Positions 44,862 through 54,303 of a stretch of 64,000 bases of DNA are shown in pieces. This DNA comes from Heliomarina sp018223035 (GTDB lineage Bacteria > Pseudomonadota > Alphaproteobacteria > Rhodobacterales > Rhodobacteraceae), in the NCBI GenBank assembly GCA_018223035.1, contig JAAEZD010000003.1, positions 1 through 64,000 of the forward strand. Direction: 5' to 3'. The position numbers and the translations under genes are program-made. The notes under the pieces are model-generated. The model did not search any database and was not told the origin of the DNA. It worked only from the letters and a program-made list of their open reading frames with translations. How positions within the stretch are numbered: position 1 is the first letter of the stretch; every line of letters starts with the position of its first letter.

Positions 44862-47800
44862 TCAGGCCGGGTTTGGGTAAGACGATAGTATCTCGTCTGC
44901 CTCGTTGAGAACCGCAAAAGGCTGCGGTGCGCGTATCTTGGCTCTGGCTTCCCTAAGCCTAACCAGGGCCTCTTCTTCGCCCGGCCCTCCCGCTTGAATC
45001 CGACAAAGGCTGACGGCGCTGCGCAACTCAAAGAATGCCATCGATTTTGACCGGGCAAGTGCGTGCGCCTGGTTCAGCAGATCGACAGCATTTTGATTAT
45101 AATCACCCAGCAAAGTTTCCGCCTTAAGGCGCAGCAACTCCGGCAGGTATAATGTATCCAACTCTGACTCGCAGGTTTGGATAGCCTCGTTCAACATTGA
45201 AAAGGCCTGCTCTCTAGCTCCGGCCGCGATCAGGGCTTCGGCATGGTAAGTCCGTATAAGAGACATCGGCGTGCGCTGCCCTATGGCGTCAAAGAACGCG
45301 AGGGCTCCATCGAACTTGGCAAATCCTTCTTCGGGTCGTCCCGTATGACATAGGACCCAGCTCTTGCCGACTTCTCCAACGGCCTGCCAATAAGGATAGC
45401 ATTGCTCAACGGCCTTTGCGATCACTTGGTCCGCCAATGCCTCGGTCGCTTCTAGTTCGCCAAGCATCTGGAAGCCGCTCATGGCAAATGCCAATGTCCT
45501 GATTTCAACCTGTCGGTCTCCAAGTTCCTTCGTCAGCGCCTCACTGCGCTGGCTATATTCGAGAGATTTTTCGAAATCTCCCCGAAGAGCGTGAATCCAC
45601 AGCAAGTAAATCAGCGCATAAGAGCCAAGGTCATCTCCATAAACCTGCAAGGAATAGCCATGCAGCGCTGGAGAATAATAGCCCAGCGCCTTTTCAAGAG
45701 CTGCTTCGGCCTCATCCAGTGATCCTTCGAAGATATGCAGCAGTCCATTGGTAAAATGGCTCCCCATCGCAAACAGCGGAACGTCACTTTCGCCGAACAA
45801 GCGAATAGATTCCTCTGCCAGCTCGCGCGTTTTTTCCCGCTCCCCACGTGATGCGGCCACAACCGATACGCCATAAAGAGAGGAGACAAGCAGTGGAGTT
45901 TCGCCAATTTCAGCACTGAGGTGGCGAGCACGATCAAAGGCTTCTCCAACTTCCGGCGCGGCAAAACCGACAGTGGCCAACAGAGATTGACCAAGCAAGG
46001 CGTTCACGGTCGCCTCGAACCGCGTTGTTATCTCACCGACAGGTGCCTTTTTCAGTAAGTCCAATGCAGAACGGAAATGATTGTTAGCTTCGATCTGAGC
46101 TGCGCGCGACGTTGCATTCTGACCCGCTTCAATCAGTTTTCCAACGGCTTCCAAGTGCATTTCAGCGCCAGCCAGATGACGCGCCAAAGTTTCCGGTTCA
46201 ATGATTGCTTCATGCTGGTTTTCTTCCGCCAGAATGTCCGCAATCCGGGCGTGCAATTTCTTTCGTTCGCTGCGCAAGAGCGAACCATATGCGGCGTCCT
46301 GTATCAACGCATGGCGAAAGATGTATGAATCGGGATCATTCTTGACCGGCTCGAGAATCCGGTCGTCCGTAAGTTGTCGGATTAACTGCGCAAGCGTGTC
46401 CGGATCCTTATTGGCAACAGCCGCAAGCGTTGAACCTCGGAACTTCCGGCCGATCGTCGCAGCGATCTGCGCGATCGACTTCGCCGCAGCATTCCGGTCA
46501 AGCCGCGCCATAAGCGACGCTTCAAGCGTTTCCGGCACCCTGATGGCACCACCGATTTCATTGCCCTCCAGAACAGCCACCGTTTGGGTCAGTTCTTCGA
46601 CAAACAGTGGCACGCCATCGGCCTTCGCGATAATGTCGCGCAACCTCGCCTCCGGGATTGAGTGGGTGCCATCCGCCAAACGAGCAATCTCGATGCTTTC
46701 GCCAAGCGACAAGCGGTTGAGTCCGAGATGTGTAAGCCAAGGCAGAGCTGGCCAGTTCAACTCAAACTCAGGTCTGTGCGTCGTGACCAGCATGACAGGG
46801 AGTTTCGGAGGATCCGTCACCAGTCGTGAGAGAAATTCTAACGTCGTCGGATCGGCCCAGTGAATATCTTCAATTTCGATCAACACGGGTCCCGCTCCTG
46901 CACGCTTCTTCAGCATTTCGTTCAGCAACGCAAACATCGCGAGCTTTTGCTGCGCCGCATTCAATGCCAGAGGCGTCTCGGTATCCTGCACGCCAAACTG
47001 CGCCGCCAGTAATGCAGATGCATTACTGATCTCGATATCTTTCAGGTCGGGCCAGTCTTTGATGCGCTGACGGGTCTGCGCGGCGCTTTCAGCACCCACA
47101 ATACCGATAGACCTGGCAATCTCCGCCAAAAATGGATGCAACGCGCTGTTTGTCTTGAAACTTACGCAGAAGTAGCGAAACCGGCGCATCTCTTCATTGG
47201 CAACCATGGCGCGCTGGGCAAAGGCTGAAAGCAACCATGACTTACCCAAGCCCGCTTCACCAGACACGGTCACGATCTGCATCGAACCCGTAAGCGCCTT
47301 TTCCCATCGCACCTGCAACAGTTCCAGTTCGTCCCGGCGTCCCACAAAGTGATGATCGCTTCCAAGTCCGGTTACACGATCCGACTCGTCTTTCGCCGCC
47401 GTAACTGTCCAGGCCTCTACCGGTTGGTCGTACCCTTTCAATTTATGCGCGCCACGACTGTCGAGATCGAAGGCGGATTTAACAAGGTTCATCGTGGATT
47501 CAGCGATAACCACTGTCCCGGGCTTAGCTATGTCCTGAAGTCGCGCCGCGAGGTTCGGCGTTTCGCCAGCTACGGCGTTGGGGTCTGAACCACCGGTCAC
47601 GTCACCGATGACCACCCGGCCCGTTGCAATGGCGATCCGGCAATTCAGCGAAACGCTCGGCGCAAACTGTGCATCCGGTACTGCAGTCGCCAGTTCAAGC
47701 CCGGCCCGCACCGCACGTTCGGCATCGTTCTCATGGACGTTGGGATGACCAAACACCAGCATGCAGCCATCGCCATATTGAGCAAGCATCCTGCCACCCC

Positions 47801-48161
47801 AACGGTTGGCTATCTGCGAACACAGCCCGTGATAAGCCTGCTGCACGGACGCGAGATCTTCTGCATCCATTCTCTGGCTAATCACTGTGGAATCCACCAA
47901 ATCGCAGAAAAGAAAACTCAACTGTCGCCGTTCAGCGCGTGATGTCACCGAGCCGGACTGGCCGCCCGATCGTAATGACTCAATCCCCTTCTGGAGCCGT
48001 TTCCGCTGCCCCAAAGACAATCCAAGCTCACGCAGGTCTTCCTCGGTCAGGTCAACCAGCAACTCCAAGTCGATATCCGCGTTCTGAAGAATGTCGAAGC
48101 ATTCGGCGGCATTTATCGATTGCAGCCAGTCGTATAGTTTCCCCGCAAAGGTAGTGCTCAT
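44862..48161 (-). CDS. SAM domain - class III nucleotide cyclase - AAA-type ATPase - TPR protein
   Basis: This is a 1099-residue soluble protein. A SAM domain is at 7-65 (LYDWLQSINAAECF). A class III cyclase domain lies at about 78-255, with metal aspartates D87 (FCDLVDST) and D131 (QYGDG) and the NLAARL block at 203-208. The residue that is lysine in ATP-specific enzymes appears to be alanine (A127). A STAND-like ATPase has Walker A GEAGLGKS at 301-308, and helical TPR-like repeats run from about 650 to the end. It resembles the large ATPase-linked cyclases common in Rhizobiales and actinobacteria, whose signal is unknown. It sits inside the operon with biosynthetic enzymes, so it may sense a product or regulate the cluster. 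Confidence 0.88.
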   Translation of the reverse strand: MSTTFAGKLYDWLQSINAAECFDILQNADIDLELLVDLTEEDLRELGLSLGQRKRLQKGIESLRSGGQSGSVTSRAERRQLSFLFCDLVDSTVISQRMDAEDLASVQQAYHGLCSQIANRWGGRMLAQYGDGCMLVFGHPNVHENDAERAVRAGLELATAVPDAQFAPSVSLNCRIAIATGRVVIGDVTGGSDPNAVAGETPNLAARLQDIAKPGTVVIAESTMNLVKSAFDLDSRGAHKLKGYDQPVEAWTVTAAKDESDRVTGLGSDHHFVGRRDELELLQVRWEKALTGSMQIVTVSGEAGLGKSWLLSAFAQRAMVANEEMRRFRYFCVSFKTNSALHPFLAEIARSIGIVGAESAAQTRQRIKDWPDLKDIEISNASALLAAQFGVQDTETPLALNAAQQKLAMFALLNEMLKKRAGAGPVLIEIEDIHWADPTTLEFLSRLVTDPPKLPVMLVTTHRPEFELNWPALPWLTHLGLNRLSLGESIEIARLADGTHSIPEARLRDIIAKADGVPLFVEELTQTVAVLEGNEIGGAIRVPETLEASLMARLDRNAAAKSIAQIAATIGRKFRGSTLAAVANKDPDTLAQLIRQLTDDRILEPVKNDPDSYIFRHALIQDAAYGSLLRSERKKLHARIADILAEENQHEAIIEPETLARHLAGAEMHLEAVGKLIEAGQNATSRAAQIEANNHFRSALDLLKKAPVGEITTRFEATVNALLGQSLLATVGFAAPEVGEAFDRARHLSAEIGETPLLVSSLYGVSVVAASRGEREKTRELAEESIRLFGESDVPLFAMGSHFTNGLLHIFEGSLDEAEAALEKALGYYSPALHGYSLQVYGDDLGSYALIYLLWIHALRGDFEKSLEYSQRSEALTKELGDRQVEIRTLAFAMSGFQMLGELEATEALADQVIAKAVEQCYPYWQAVGEVGKSWVLCHTGRPEEGFAKFDGALAFFDAIGQRTPMSLIRTYHAEALIAAGAREQAFSMLNEAIQTCESELDTLYLPELLRLKAETLLGDYNQNAVDLLNQAHALARSKSMAFFELRSAVSLCRIQAGGPGEEEALVRLREARAKIRAPQPFAVLNEADEILSSYPNPA

Positions 48162-48280
48162 TGCAATTCCCGTTCTTGCATGCCGAAGTTTCTCGCCTTC
48201 AGGCCTCAGACAACCATTCCCAACTCGCTATCAAACTAAACTGCCCGGATACCCGCGATCCGGCAAATTCACAGGTATGA

Positions 48281-49306
48281 TCAATGCGATCTCGACAAAG
48301 ACCAACAGGCCAGGCTCGACAGGAAAGCCTTGTCCCGGGTTTGGGGAAGATGCCCGAACGTCAGATCAAACTCATGCTGCGCGGCTCCGGCCATCCCTCG
48401 CGCTGCTGATCGCGCCCTGTTCAAGCAACCAAGGTCGATAATCTTCTCTCGAACCCAACCTATTTCATCCTCCGCCAACTCCGATCTCTTTCTGGAAAGA
48501 AATGTCACAAGCCGATGCAGATCGTCGCCCCGTAACAGATTAAGAAGGTCGATCAACATTAGCGTCCGTTTTCCCTCCAGCAGATCCCCGCAGGCTTCCT
48601 TGCCATAGATCGCTTCGGCTTCGATGTTCAGCGTATCGTCACTGATCTGAAAGGCTGCGCCAACGAAAAAGCCAAAGCGCATGAAAGCATCCTCGGCAAT
48701 CGACGATCTCGACCCCAGCAACGCTCCCGCCCGGCATGGAAAGATTGTCGCCAGCCAGCATGTCTTCTTGAGCACCATCACGAGGTAATCCTCGGGGGCC
48801 AGTTTCAGCGTATTGTCGTGCCGCCATGCGAGTTCCATAGCCTGACCTTCAGCGGTTTCACGGGCCATGCGTTCCATATCTTCGATAAGTTTCAGACCCA
48901 TCCACGGTCCGATCCGGGGAAAAACATGGATCAAAGGTCGAAGACTGGAAAGCGCCAAAGCATCGCCAACGTTCAATGCAATTGGTATTCCGTGCTTCAT
49001 GTGCAGCGTCGGCTGACCCCGGCGGGTTTCGCTCTCGTCTTCGATGTCATCGTGGATCAGTAAGGCGTTGTGCAGCAATTCAATACTGACGGCGACCTTG
49101 AGTGAATCTTCAAGAGAAGCGCCGAACAAGCGAGCCGTCGCGATACATATGCTGGGCCGCATCATCTTTCCGCCTCGCAACGGGTAATCCGCCGCTGGAC
49201 CGTAAAGGTAGTGATCTGCTTCAGGCGTCGGCAAGTAATGCGCCATGAGATCGCGAGTCATGGCGCCGTATTCTTCCAGTGTTTCCTGGATGGCCGGCTC
49301 GCTCAT
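48281..49306 (-). CDS. Polyprenyl diphosphate synthase
   Basis: The 341-residue protein has the first aspartate-rich motif HDDIED at residues 85-90 (DDxxD) and RRGQPT. The second motif is QISDDTLN near 220-227, where the last Asp is Asn as in many eukaryotic-type geranylgeranyl synthases. It condenses isopentenyl diphosphate units, and chain length cannot be set from sequence alone. The ATG at 49306 is preferred over TTG 49321 because GGTGGGG precedes it at normal spacing. Its start lies directly after the upstream gene's stop, so the operon is continuous from the FAD protein. It gives the cluster its isoprenoid character. Confidence 0.87.
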   Translation of the reverse strand: MSEPAIQETLEEYGAMTRDLMAHYLPTPEADHYLYGPAADYPLRGGKMMRPSICIATARLFGASLEDSLKVAVSIELLHNALLIHDDIEDESETRRGQPTLHMKHGIPIALNVGDALALSSLRPLIHVFPRIGPWMGLKLIEDMERMARETAEGQAMELAWRHDNTLKLAPEDYLVMVLKKTCWLATIFPCRAGALLGSRSSIAEDAFMRFGFFVGAAFQISDDTLNIEAEAIYGKEACGDLLEGKRTLMLIDLLNLLRGDDLHRLVTFLSRKRSELAEDEIGWVREKIIDLGCLNRARSAARGMAGAAQHEFDLTFGHLPQTRDKAFLSSLACWSLSRSH

Positions 49307-49307
49307 T

Positions 49308-50078
49308 TCAATCCCCACCAACCGTCACGGTCAGTGAACCGGCTGGCTCATCCGCCCCCTGCTCTAGAAGTATACCATAGTATATCCCGTGTTTCGCATC
49401 ACTCGGGATGTCGATGTGGACACAATACCCCGGTTCAACGCTAACACTGCGAATTTCCTCTCCGTCCGGGCCGGCGCCGCGCAGAGGCAAAACGTTAAGT
49501 GTTCCTGTCACCGAGCGGTATAACCGCGCGCGAGCCGTCACTGAACAAGATGCTCGGACCTGCACACCAACGCCAATGTCGTCTCGAAAGCCAGCAGTCG
49601 TTTCGGGCGCATTGGGTGCTTTTGGCTGATCTCTTTCGGTGGCCGCGACCAACAATTCTACCCAGACCGAGCCAATATCCGAGTATGTGCGGATAAGGCG
49701 CTCCAAGATTTCAGGCATGCCCCGCGATTGGCCACCTCTATCCGGGCTAGCGAAGCGGGCAGCGGTTGCTTTTCCTTCCTCGATCTGGCGGTTTATCACA
49801 TCATACCCGGCCCGCACACTCTCGGAAACGCCATCCCAAAGCGGACCCGGTGTCCATGATGACCCGTTCGACGTCTCAGCTTCTTCGGCGTTACTACTCT
49901 GGAAGCTTCGCCAGACTTTTTCGTCTCCAAATACGTCCTGTTTCCGACCATCGCTTTGCCGGAACGCATTGAAAATGTTTCTGTGCGGGTCGGTTCGATC
50001 AAGGGTCGGACGCCGGAGGAACTCGTCCGCATGGCCGCTCAGGGAGTCCGTTATGCCATTTTCATCATGGGTGGTCAT
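49308..50078 (-). CDS. Unrecognised protein, phasin-like helical centre
   Basis: This is a 256-residue protein that I do not recognise. After a disordered polar N-terminus of about 75 residues, a helical centre reads SVRAGYDVINRQIEEGKATA and RLIRTYSDIGSVWVELLVAA. Its amphipathic pattern is like that of phasins, which coat lipid or polyester granules. The last 90 residues look beta-rich. The start at 50078 overlaps the FAD gene by 14 bases, and the stop touches the polyprenyl synthase start. Position in the middle of the operon suggests a scaffold or surface protein for a hydrophobic product, but that is inference. Confidence 0.5.
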   Translation of the reverse strand: MTTHDENGITDSLSGHADEFLRRPTLDRTDPHRNIFNAFRQSDGRKQDVFGDEKVWRSFQSSNAEEAETSNGSSWTPGPLWDGVSESVRAGYDVINRQIEEGKATAARFASPDRGGQSRGMPEILERLIRTYSDIGSVWVELLVAATERDQPKAPNAPETTAGFRDDIGVGVQVRASCSVTARARLYRSVTGTLNVLPLRGAGPDGEEIRSVSVEPGYCVHIDIPSDAKHGIYYGILLEQGADEPAGSLTVTVGGD

Positions 50079-52218
50079 ATCCGACAATCTCCTCAAGCTG
50101 CGGGTGCAAAGACATGGCATGGGCGGCGAGGCGTCCCGACATCACAGCCGCTTCGACGCACCCAGCCTGATGCCCGCAACGGGTCCAGTCCCCGGCAACA
50201 GTCACGTTATCAAAATGTTGATCCAAGGGTGAAATTCTATACTTGAGACTGCCCGGCAGGGACAGAATGTAACGATCGGTCGGATTGATATTTGCCGTCC
50301 AGAATTGCGAGGAGAAACGTTCAGGCCCATCGGACGATTTGTCAGGCCCGGACAAAAGCGACCAGTCAAACCCGTCCTTCCGCACGGCAGCCGGCCAAAA
50401 ATGCGCGACATCCTTGTCGAGGAAGCGAATGGCATTTTCTTTCACTCTGTCCCGAGCAGAAGACAGGGGGTTATCCGACGTGGGGATCTCACTGTCGGGC
50501 AGGACGGAACAGAAATACGCAATCGCTTTCGGATCGACTTCCCAATCTTCCAGCGCGATCAGTTGTGGCATGTCGGCCCAGGTATCAAAAGGTTCGACAT
50601 AACCCGAAATGTTCGGCGACGGTTTTGACCACCCCAGTTCGTCAACCGGCTTGTCCAGCCAGATCTGAAATGCCTGCGTGGCGACAGTTTTGACCTCTTC
50701 GACCATACGGCGCCATGGTGGCGACGCCGCGATCAATTCGGCAGCGACGTTAGGCACCTCGCCCAGACCCACTGCAAGTACAAGGAAATCGAAATCCTTC
50801 CCTATCTTCAGCGTCCGTGTCCCAGCCGAATGTTCATCCCAACGTGATTCCGCATCCCAGCCACTTTTTTTCAGCTTGTCGCCGCCCGTGAGCTGGGAAA
50901 AATCCGGTTCAGAGGGCCAGCTTGGCAGATCCTTCACATTGACGAGCGGCTCGTAATCTAGGCCGCGTTTGACCTTCGCCTGTACATTGAAAATGGCTTG
51001 CTCTACCAGCTTGCCGGAACCATCAAGATTCAGGTCTTCCAGACGATGAAAGAATTCGAACTTCACCCCGCGCCGCTTCAGCACCTCGTAAAATGGCGCA
51101 AACACGATATCTCCCATACCGGCCTGCATCTTCCAGAACAGGGCGCCGCGATAGGTAAAAAACATGCGTAGCGCACCGCGCAATGCCTGCCCCGCAGCAA
51201 GTCGCGGTCTGTTGATGTCCCCATCCTCATAAGCAAAAAGCAGGTCATATGAGGCTCTGACAAAAGCGCTGTTGACGGAAAGCTCCGACGCGCCGTGCAA
51301 ACGCAACCATTCTCGCCAATCCAGATCGTCGATGGCATCGAACCCGCGCGGGTTGAATATAAGCCCGTCACGCAGGATACCGCGTATGATCGCTAGCACC
51401 ACATCGGCGATTTCCCAAACGCGACGCAATTCCGGATCCAAGGCTGTGAGCTGCTCTGTCTGGCTATGGATAACGACCGACAATTTTGTCAGCAGTGATT
51501 GAGCGGCATGCAAATCGTCGTCTGGCCTCCATGACTGAGGTCGGCCATCGAATATACGTCTCAAGATATCCAGCGCCTCGGCAATCACCACTCCGATGGC
51601 AAGCTGTCCATAAGAAGCAAGACGCTCTGCGGATTTCAATGGTTCAGCCACGACTCCCCGTGCCGTACTGCGTGCAATAGCTGCCACCGCACCGACGAGA
51701 TCACTACCGCCTTTTACTTCTGCCTGCGGCACGCGGTCTTGCACCGAAGTGATCAACGTTCTCAGCAACAAAACGCAACGTGTAAGATAGGCAGGAATGG
51801 AAAAAGGATCGGCCGTTTTCAGCGGATCGCCAGGATTGCCGGAGGCAGGCGGAAAAAGAGCCATCCAGTTGGCCCAACCATCGGCCAGATCCTCGGTCAC
51901 TCCAACGTAGTTATCCGGCTTGAAGGCCTGATCCCAAGTGGCGATCGGGCAGGTCTCGGGATTCCTGCCAAGTTCTTCGTAGCAAGCCCGCATCATGCCA
52001 AAGGCATTCTCGTAAAAGCCCATCCAAAGGTGAAGCCCGTGTTCCTCGATCCGCTGCGACGGCAAAGCCCGACCGGACGCACCCTTGCCACCCAGCCGCC
52101 AGCCCTGCTGGTAGATGGTAACTTCGAACTCTCCGTCGCGTTGTGGCTGGGTCAATTCGAAAGCCGTTGCGACAGCCGCACAGCCTCCCCCCACTATACA
52201 GACTTTCTTAGTGCTCAT
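50065..52218 (-). CDS. FAD-dependent desaturase/dehydroxylase-like oxidoreductase
   Basis: The 717-residue flavoprotein opens with the dinucleotide motif VCIVGGGCAAVATAFELT and the amine-oxidase/desaturase block GWRLGGKG, then EEHGLHLWMGFYENAFGMMR. It ends with the FAD-closing motif VAGDWTRCGHQAGCVEAAVM. The family includes carotene desaturases and hydroxysqualene dehydroxylase. At 717 residues it is longer than most, with an insert between about 150 and 330. It is first in the minus-strand operon. With a polyprenyl synthase and an epimerase behind it, oxidation of an isoprenoid is a reasonable reading. The start at 52218 follows GGGAAATG. Confidence 0.82.
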   Translation of the reverse strand: MSTKKVCIVGGGCAAVATAFELTQPQRDGEFEVTIYQQGWRLGGKGASGRALPSQRIEEHGLHLWMGFYENAFGMMRACYEELGRNPETCPIATWDQAFKPDNYVGVTEDLADGWANWMALFPPASGNPGDPLKTADPFSIPAYLTRCVLLLRTLITSVQDRVPQAEVKGGSDLVGAVAAIARSTARGVVAEPLKSAERLASYGQLAIGVVIAEALDILRRIFDGRPQSWRPDDDLHAAQSLLTKLSVVIHSQTEQLTALDPELRRVWEIADVVLAIIRGILRDGLIFNPRGFDAIDDLDWREWLRLHGASELSVNSAFVRASYDLLFAYEDGDINRPRLAAGQALRGALRMFFTYRGALFWKMQAGMGDIVFAPFYEVLKRRGVKFEFFHRLEDLNLDGSGKLVEQAIFNVQAKVKRGLDYEPLVNVKDLPSWPSEPDFSQLTGGDKLKKSGWDAESRWDEHSAGTRTLKIGKDFDFLVLAVGLGEVPNVAAELIAASPPWRRMVEEVKTVATQAFQIWLDKPVDELGWSKPSPNISGYVEPFDTWADMPQLIALEDWEVDPKAIAYFCSVLPDSEIPTSDNPLSSARDRVKENAIRFLDKDVAHFWPAAVRKDGFDWSLLSGPDKSSDGPERFSSQFWTANINPTDRYILSLPGSLKYRISPLDQHFDNVTVAGDWTRCGHQAGCVEAAVMSGRLAAHAMSLHPQLEEIVGYDHP

Positions 52219-52346
52219 TTCCCGTCACCCGAAGCCAGTCGCTCTCAGGTTGACCGCTAAATTGCATTCACGCAACGAATCTCTTGGCTAGACACGCGAA
52301 AGACCACTGTTCTCGCAGCAGAAAAGCGCAAATCAGGCAACGTTTC

Positions 52347-52706
52347 CTACGTATTTTCCAGTGCCTCCAGATAAGTCCGAACCGCCTGCTGAACATGCCG
52401 AAACCGGTCGCCGCCCAGGTGTTTCCCACCATACCAGCGCGTCACCACCACGACATGATCGTGCAAACCGGCGGTCTCCAACTGCCGCAGAATCACCAAT
52501 CCGGCGCCACTTTCGCCGTCGTCACTCTTAAGTTGCGCACCGTCACTGGTGAGCAATCCCCATGTATTGTGGGTCGCCTTCGCGAATTTCTTTCGGCGTG
52601 TCAGTTCGCGAACAAATGCACGCGCTGCCTCTGCGGTATCGGCGGGACCACCCGACACGGCATACCTGGAACCCCGGTCGGACAGAATGTTTTCAAGGAC
52701 AAGCAT
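52347..52706 (-). CDS. YigZ/IMPACT-family protein
   Basis: This 119-residue protein has the UPF0029 core AFVRELTRRKKFAKATHNTW, then SDDGESGAGLVIL, and VVVTRWYGGKHLGGDRF. The function of the family is unclear (some members act on translation or as accessory proteins). I chose ATG 52706. The ORF extends far upstream, but the preceding residues do not resemble the family. A TTG at 52742 is an alternative. The usual C-terminal domain is absent, so this is a short version. It runs opposite to the next gene (zinc-finger) with divergent starts. Confidence 0.7.
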   Translation of the reverse strand: MLVLENILSDRGSRYAVSGGPADTAEAARAFVRELTRRKKFAKATHNTWGLLTSDGAQLKSDDGESGAGLVILRQLETAGLHDHVVVVTRWYGGKHLGGDRFRHVQQAVRTYLEALENT

Positions 52707-52866
52707 ACCCGGCGGATTAAAAGCTTCAGGGCGAATAATCAACAAGCTGGGCCAAGCTGGCGAGCACCTTAGTACTGCAGCGACCGCGACAATCGGGGCC
52801 TTGCAGCGTTGCCCTTGCTGGCACATAAAGAAACAAGCAATCCAGCCTAGAAGGATACAAGAGACC

Positions 52867-53049
52867 ATGACCATCGAAGCGCCTGAAACCAAGGTGGTGG
52901 ACAGCTATCGCATTGCATGTGACGGCGGCGAAGGTGCCCTCGGTCATCCCCGTGTCTGGCTGAGCATTCCGCAGGATACAGGCTGGGTCGAATGCCCCTA
53001 CTGCGATTGCAAGTTCATCCATTCGGACCATCAAGCCAAAGCAGGCTGA
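52867..53049 (+). CDS. Small zinc-finger protein (NDUFS6-like)
   Basis: This is a 60-residue protein with the pattern CDGGEGALGHPRVWL and ECPYC, the zinc site (three Cys and one His) of the NDUFS6 family. In mitochondria and many alphaproteobacteria this protein accompanies respiratory complex I. The start at 52867 has AAGAGACC upstream and is at normal distance. It is followed by a strong hairpin shared with ilvC on the other strand. Nothing unusual is seen. Confidence 0.8.
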   Translation: MTIEAPETKVVDSYRIACDGGEGALGHPRVWLSIPQDTGWVECPYCDCKFIHSDHQAKAG

Positions 53050-53093
53050 ACCTGTTCCGCTGAAGTTATTCCAGTCGTTTCAGACTGCTACTT

Positions 53094-53127
53094 AAAAAAA
53101 GGCGCCCAAACCGGGCGCCCTTTCTTT
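53094..53127 (-). terminator. Terminator of ilvC (bidirectional)
   Basis: GGCGCCC and GGGCGCC (53101-53107 and 53113-53119) form a 7-bp GC-rich stem with a 5-base loop. Seven A precede it on the plus strand, giving a T-run after the hairpin for minus-strand transcripts. CTTTCTTTC follows on the plus strand for the zinc-finger gene. Confidence 0.85.
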
Positions 53128-53143
53128 CAAGCGATATGCTCGA

Positions 53144-54166
53144 TCAGTTCTTGGCCTTGTCGACCATCTTGCCTGCGGAAATCCACGGCATCATGGCCCG
53201 CAGCTTTTCGCCGATCTGTTCGATCTGGTGTTCGTCATTCAGGCGGCGCGTCGCCTTGAACATGGGCTGACCGACAGCGTTTTCCTGCATAAAATCACGG
53301 ACGAATTTGCCGTTCTGAATGTCGGTCAGAACCGCTTTCATGCGTGCTTTTGTTTCGTCGTAAGGAAGAATACGCGGACCCGAGACATATTCGCCGTATT
53401 CGGCAGTATTCGAGATCGAGTAGTTCATGTTGGCGATGCCACCTTCGTAGATCAGGTCGACGATTAGCTTCACTTCGTGCAGACACTCGAAATAGGCCAT
53501 TTCTGGCTCGTACCCGGCTTCGACCAGAGTTTCGAAGCCCATGCGGATCAGCTCAACCAGACCACCGCAGAGAACGGCCTGCTCGCCGAACAGGTCGGTT
53601 TCACATTCCTGGCGGAAATTGGTTTCGATGATACCGGAACGACCACCGCCAATGGCGGAGCAGTAGGACAGGCCCAGCTCCAGCGCCTTGCCGGAGGCAT
53701 CGTTGTGTACGGCCACGAGACAGGGAACACCGCCGCCTTTGGTGTATTCGCCGCGCACCGTATGACCCGGGCCCTTTGGTGCCATCATGATGACATCCAC
53801 ACCGGGCTTGGGCTCGATGAGACCGAAATGCACGTTCAGACCATGTGCAAACGCGATTGCCGAACCTTCCTTGAGGTTGTCATGCACGTATTTCTTGTAA
53901 GTCTCGGCCTGCAGTTCATCGGGCATGGTAAACATGATCAGGTCGCACCATGCCGCTGCTTCGGCGATCCCCATAACCGTAAGACCTTCGCCCTCAGCCT
54001 TCTTTGCCGAAGGCGAACCTTCGCGGAGAGCGACGACAAGATTCTTGGCGCCAGAGTCGCGCAGGTTCAGCGCATGGGCGTGGCCCTGCGACCCGTAACC
54101 CAGAATGGCAACTTTCTTGTCCTTGATCAGGTTAATATCGCAATCGCGATCATAATACACACGCAT
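53144..54166 (-). CDS. ilvC: Ketol-acid reductoisomerase (NADP+)
   Basis: This is a 340-residue class I enzyme. The nucleotide-binding motif GYGSQGHAHALNLRDSG lies at residues 24-40. The metal-binding region includes HGLNVHFGLIEPK, MMAPKGPGHTVRGEY and, in the second domain, FGEQAVLCGGLVEL and YFECLHEVKLIVDLIYEGG. It converts acetolactate to dihydroxyisovalerate in branched-chain amino acid synthesis. The two Lrp/AsnC regulators are divergent from it, 138 bases away, and one of them may control it. The start is ATG at 54166 with AAGGAGCT upstream. Its terminator is the hairpin at 53101-53119. Confidence 0.97.
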   Translation of the reverse strand: MRVYYDRDCDINLIKDKKVAILGYGSQGHAHALNLRDSGAKNLVVALREGSPSAKKAEGEGLTVMGIAEAAAWCDLIMFTMPDELQAETYKKYVHDNLKEGSAIAFAHGLNVHFGLIEPKPGVDVIMMAPKGPGHTVRGEYTKGGGVPCLVAVHNDASGKALELGLSYCSAIGGGRSGIIETNFRQECETDLFGEQAVLCGGLVELIRMGFETLVEAGYEPEMAYFECLHEVKLIVDLIYEGGIANMNYSISNTAEYGEYVSGPRILPYDETKARMKAVLTDIQNGKFVRDFMQENAVGQPMFKATRRLNDEHQIEQIGEKLRAMMPWISAGKMVDKAKN

Positions 54167-54303
54167 CGGTAGCTCCTTTTCCGCAGCGTCTCAGATGTCG
54201 CCCTGTCTACTCCGCCGATATCGTTGTTGCGATATCAGTTTCCTTGAGTATTTAGGAGCAAGAGGAAGTATCATTCGTAGATCATTAGATTTTCGGTATA
54301 TTC

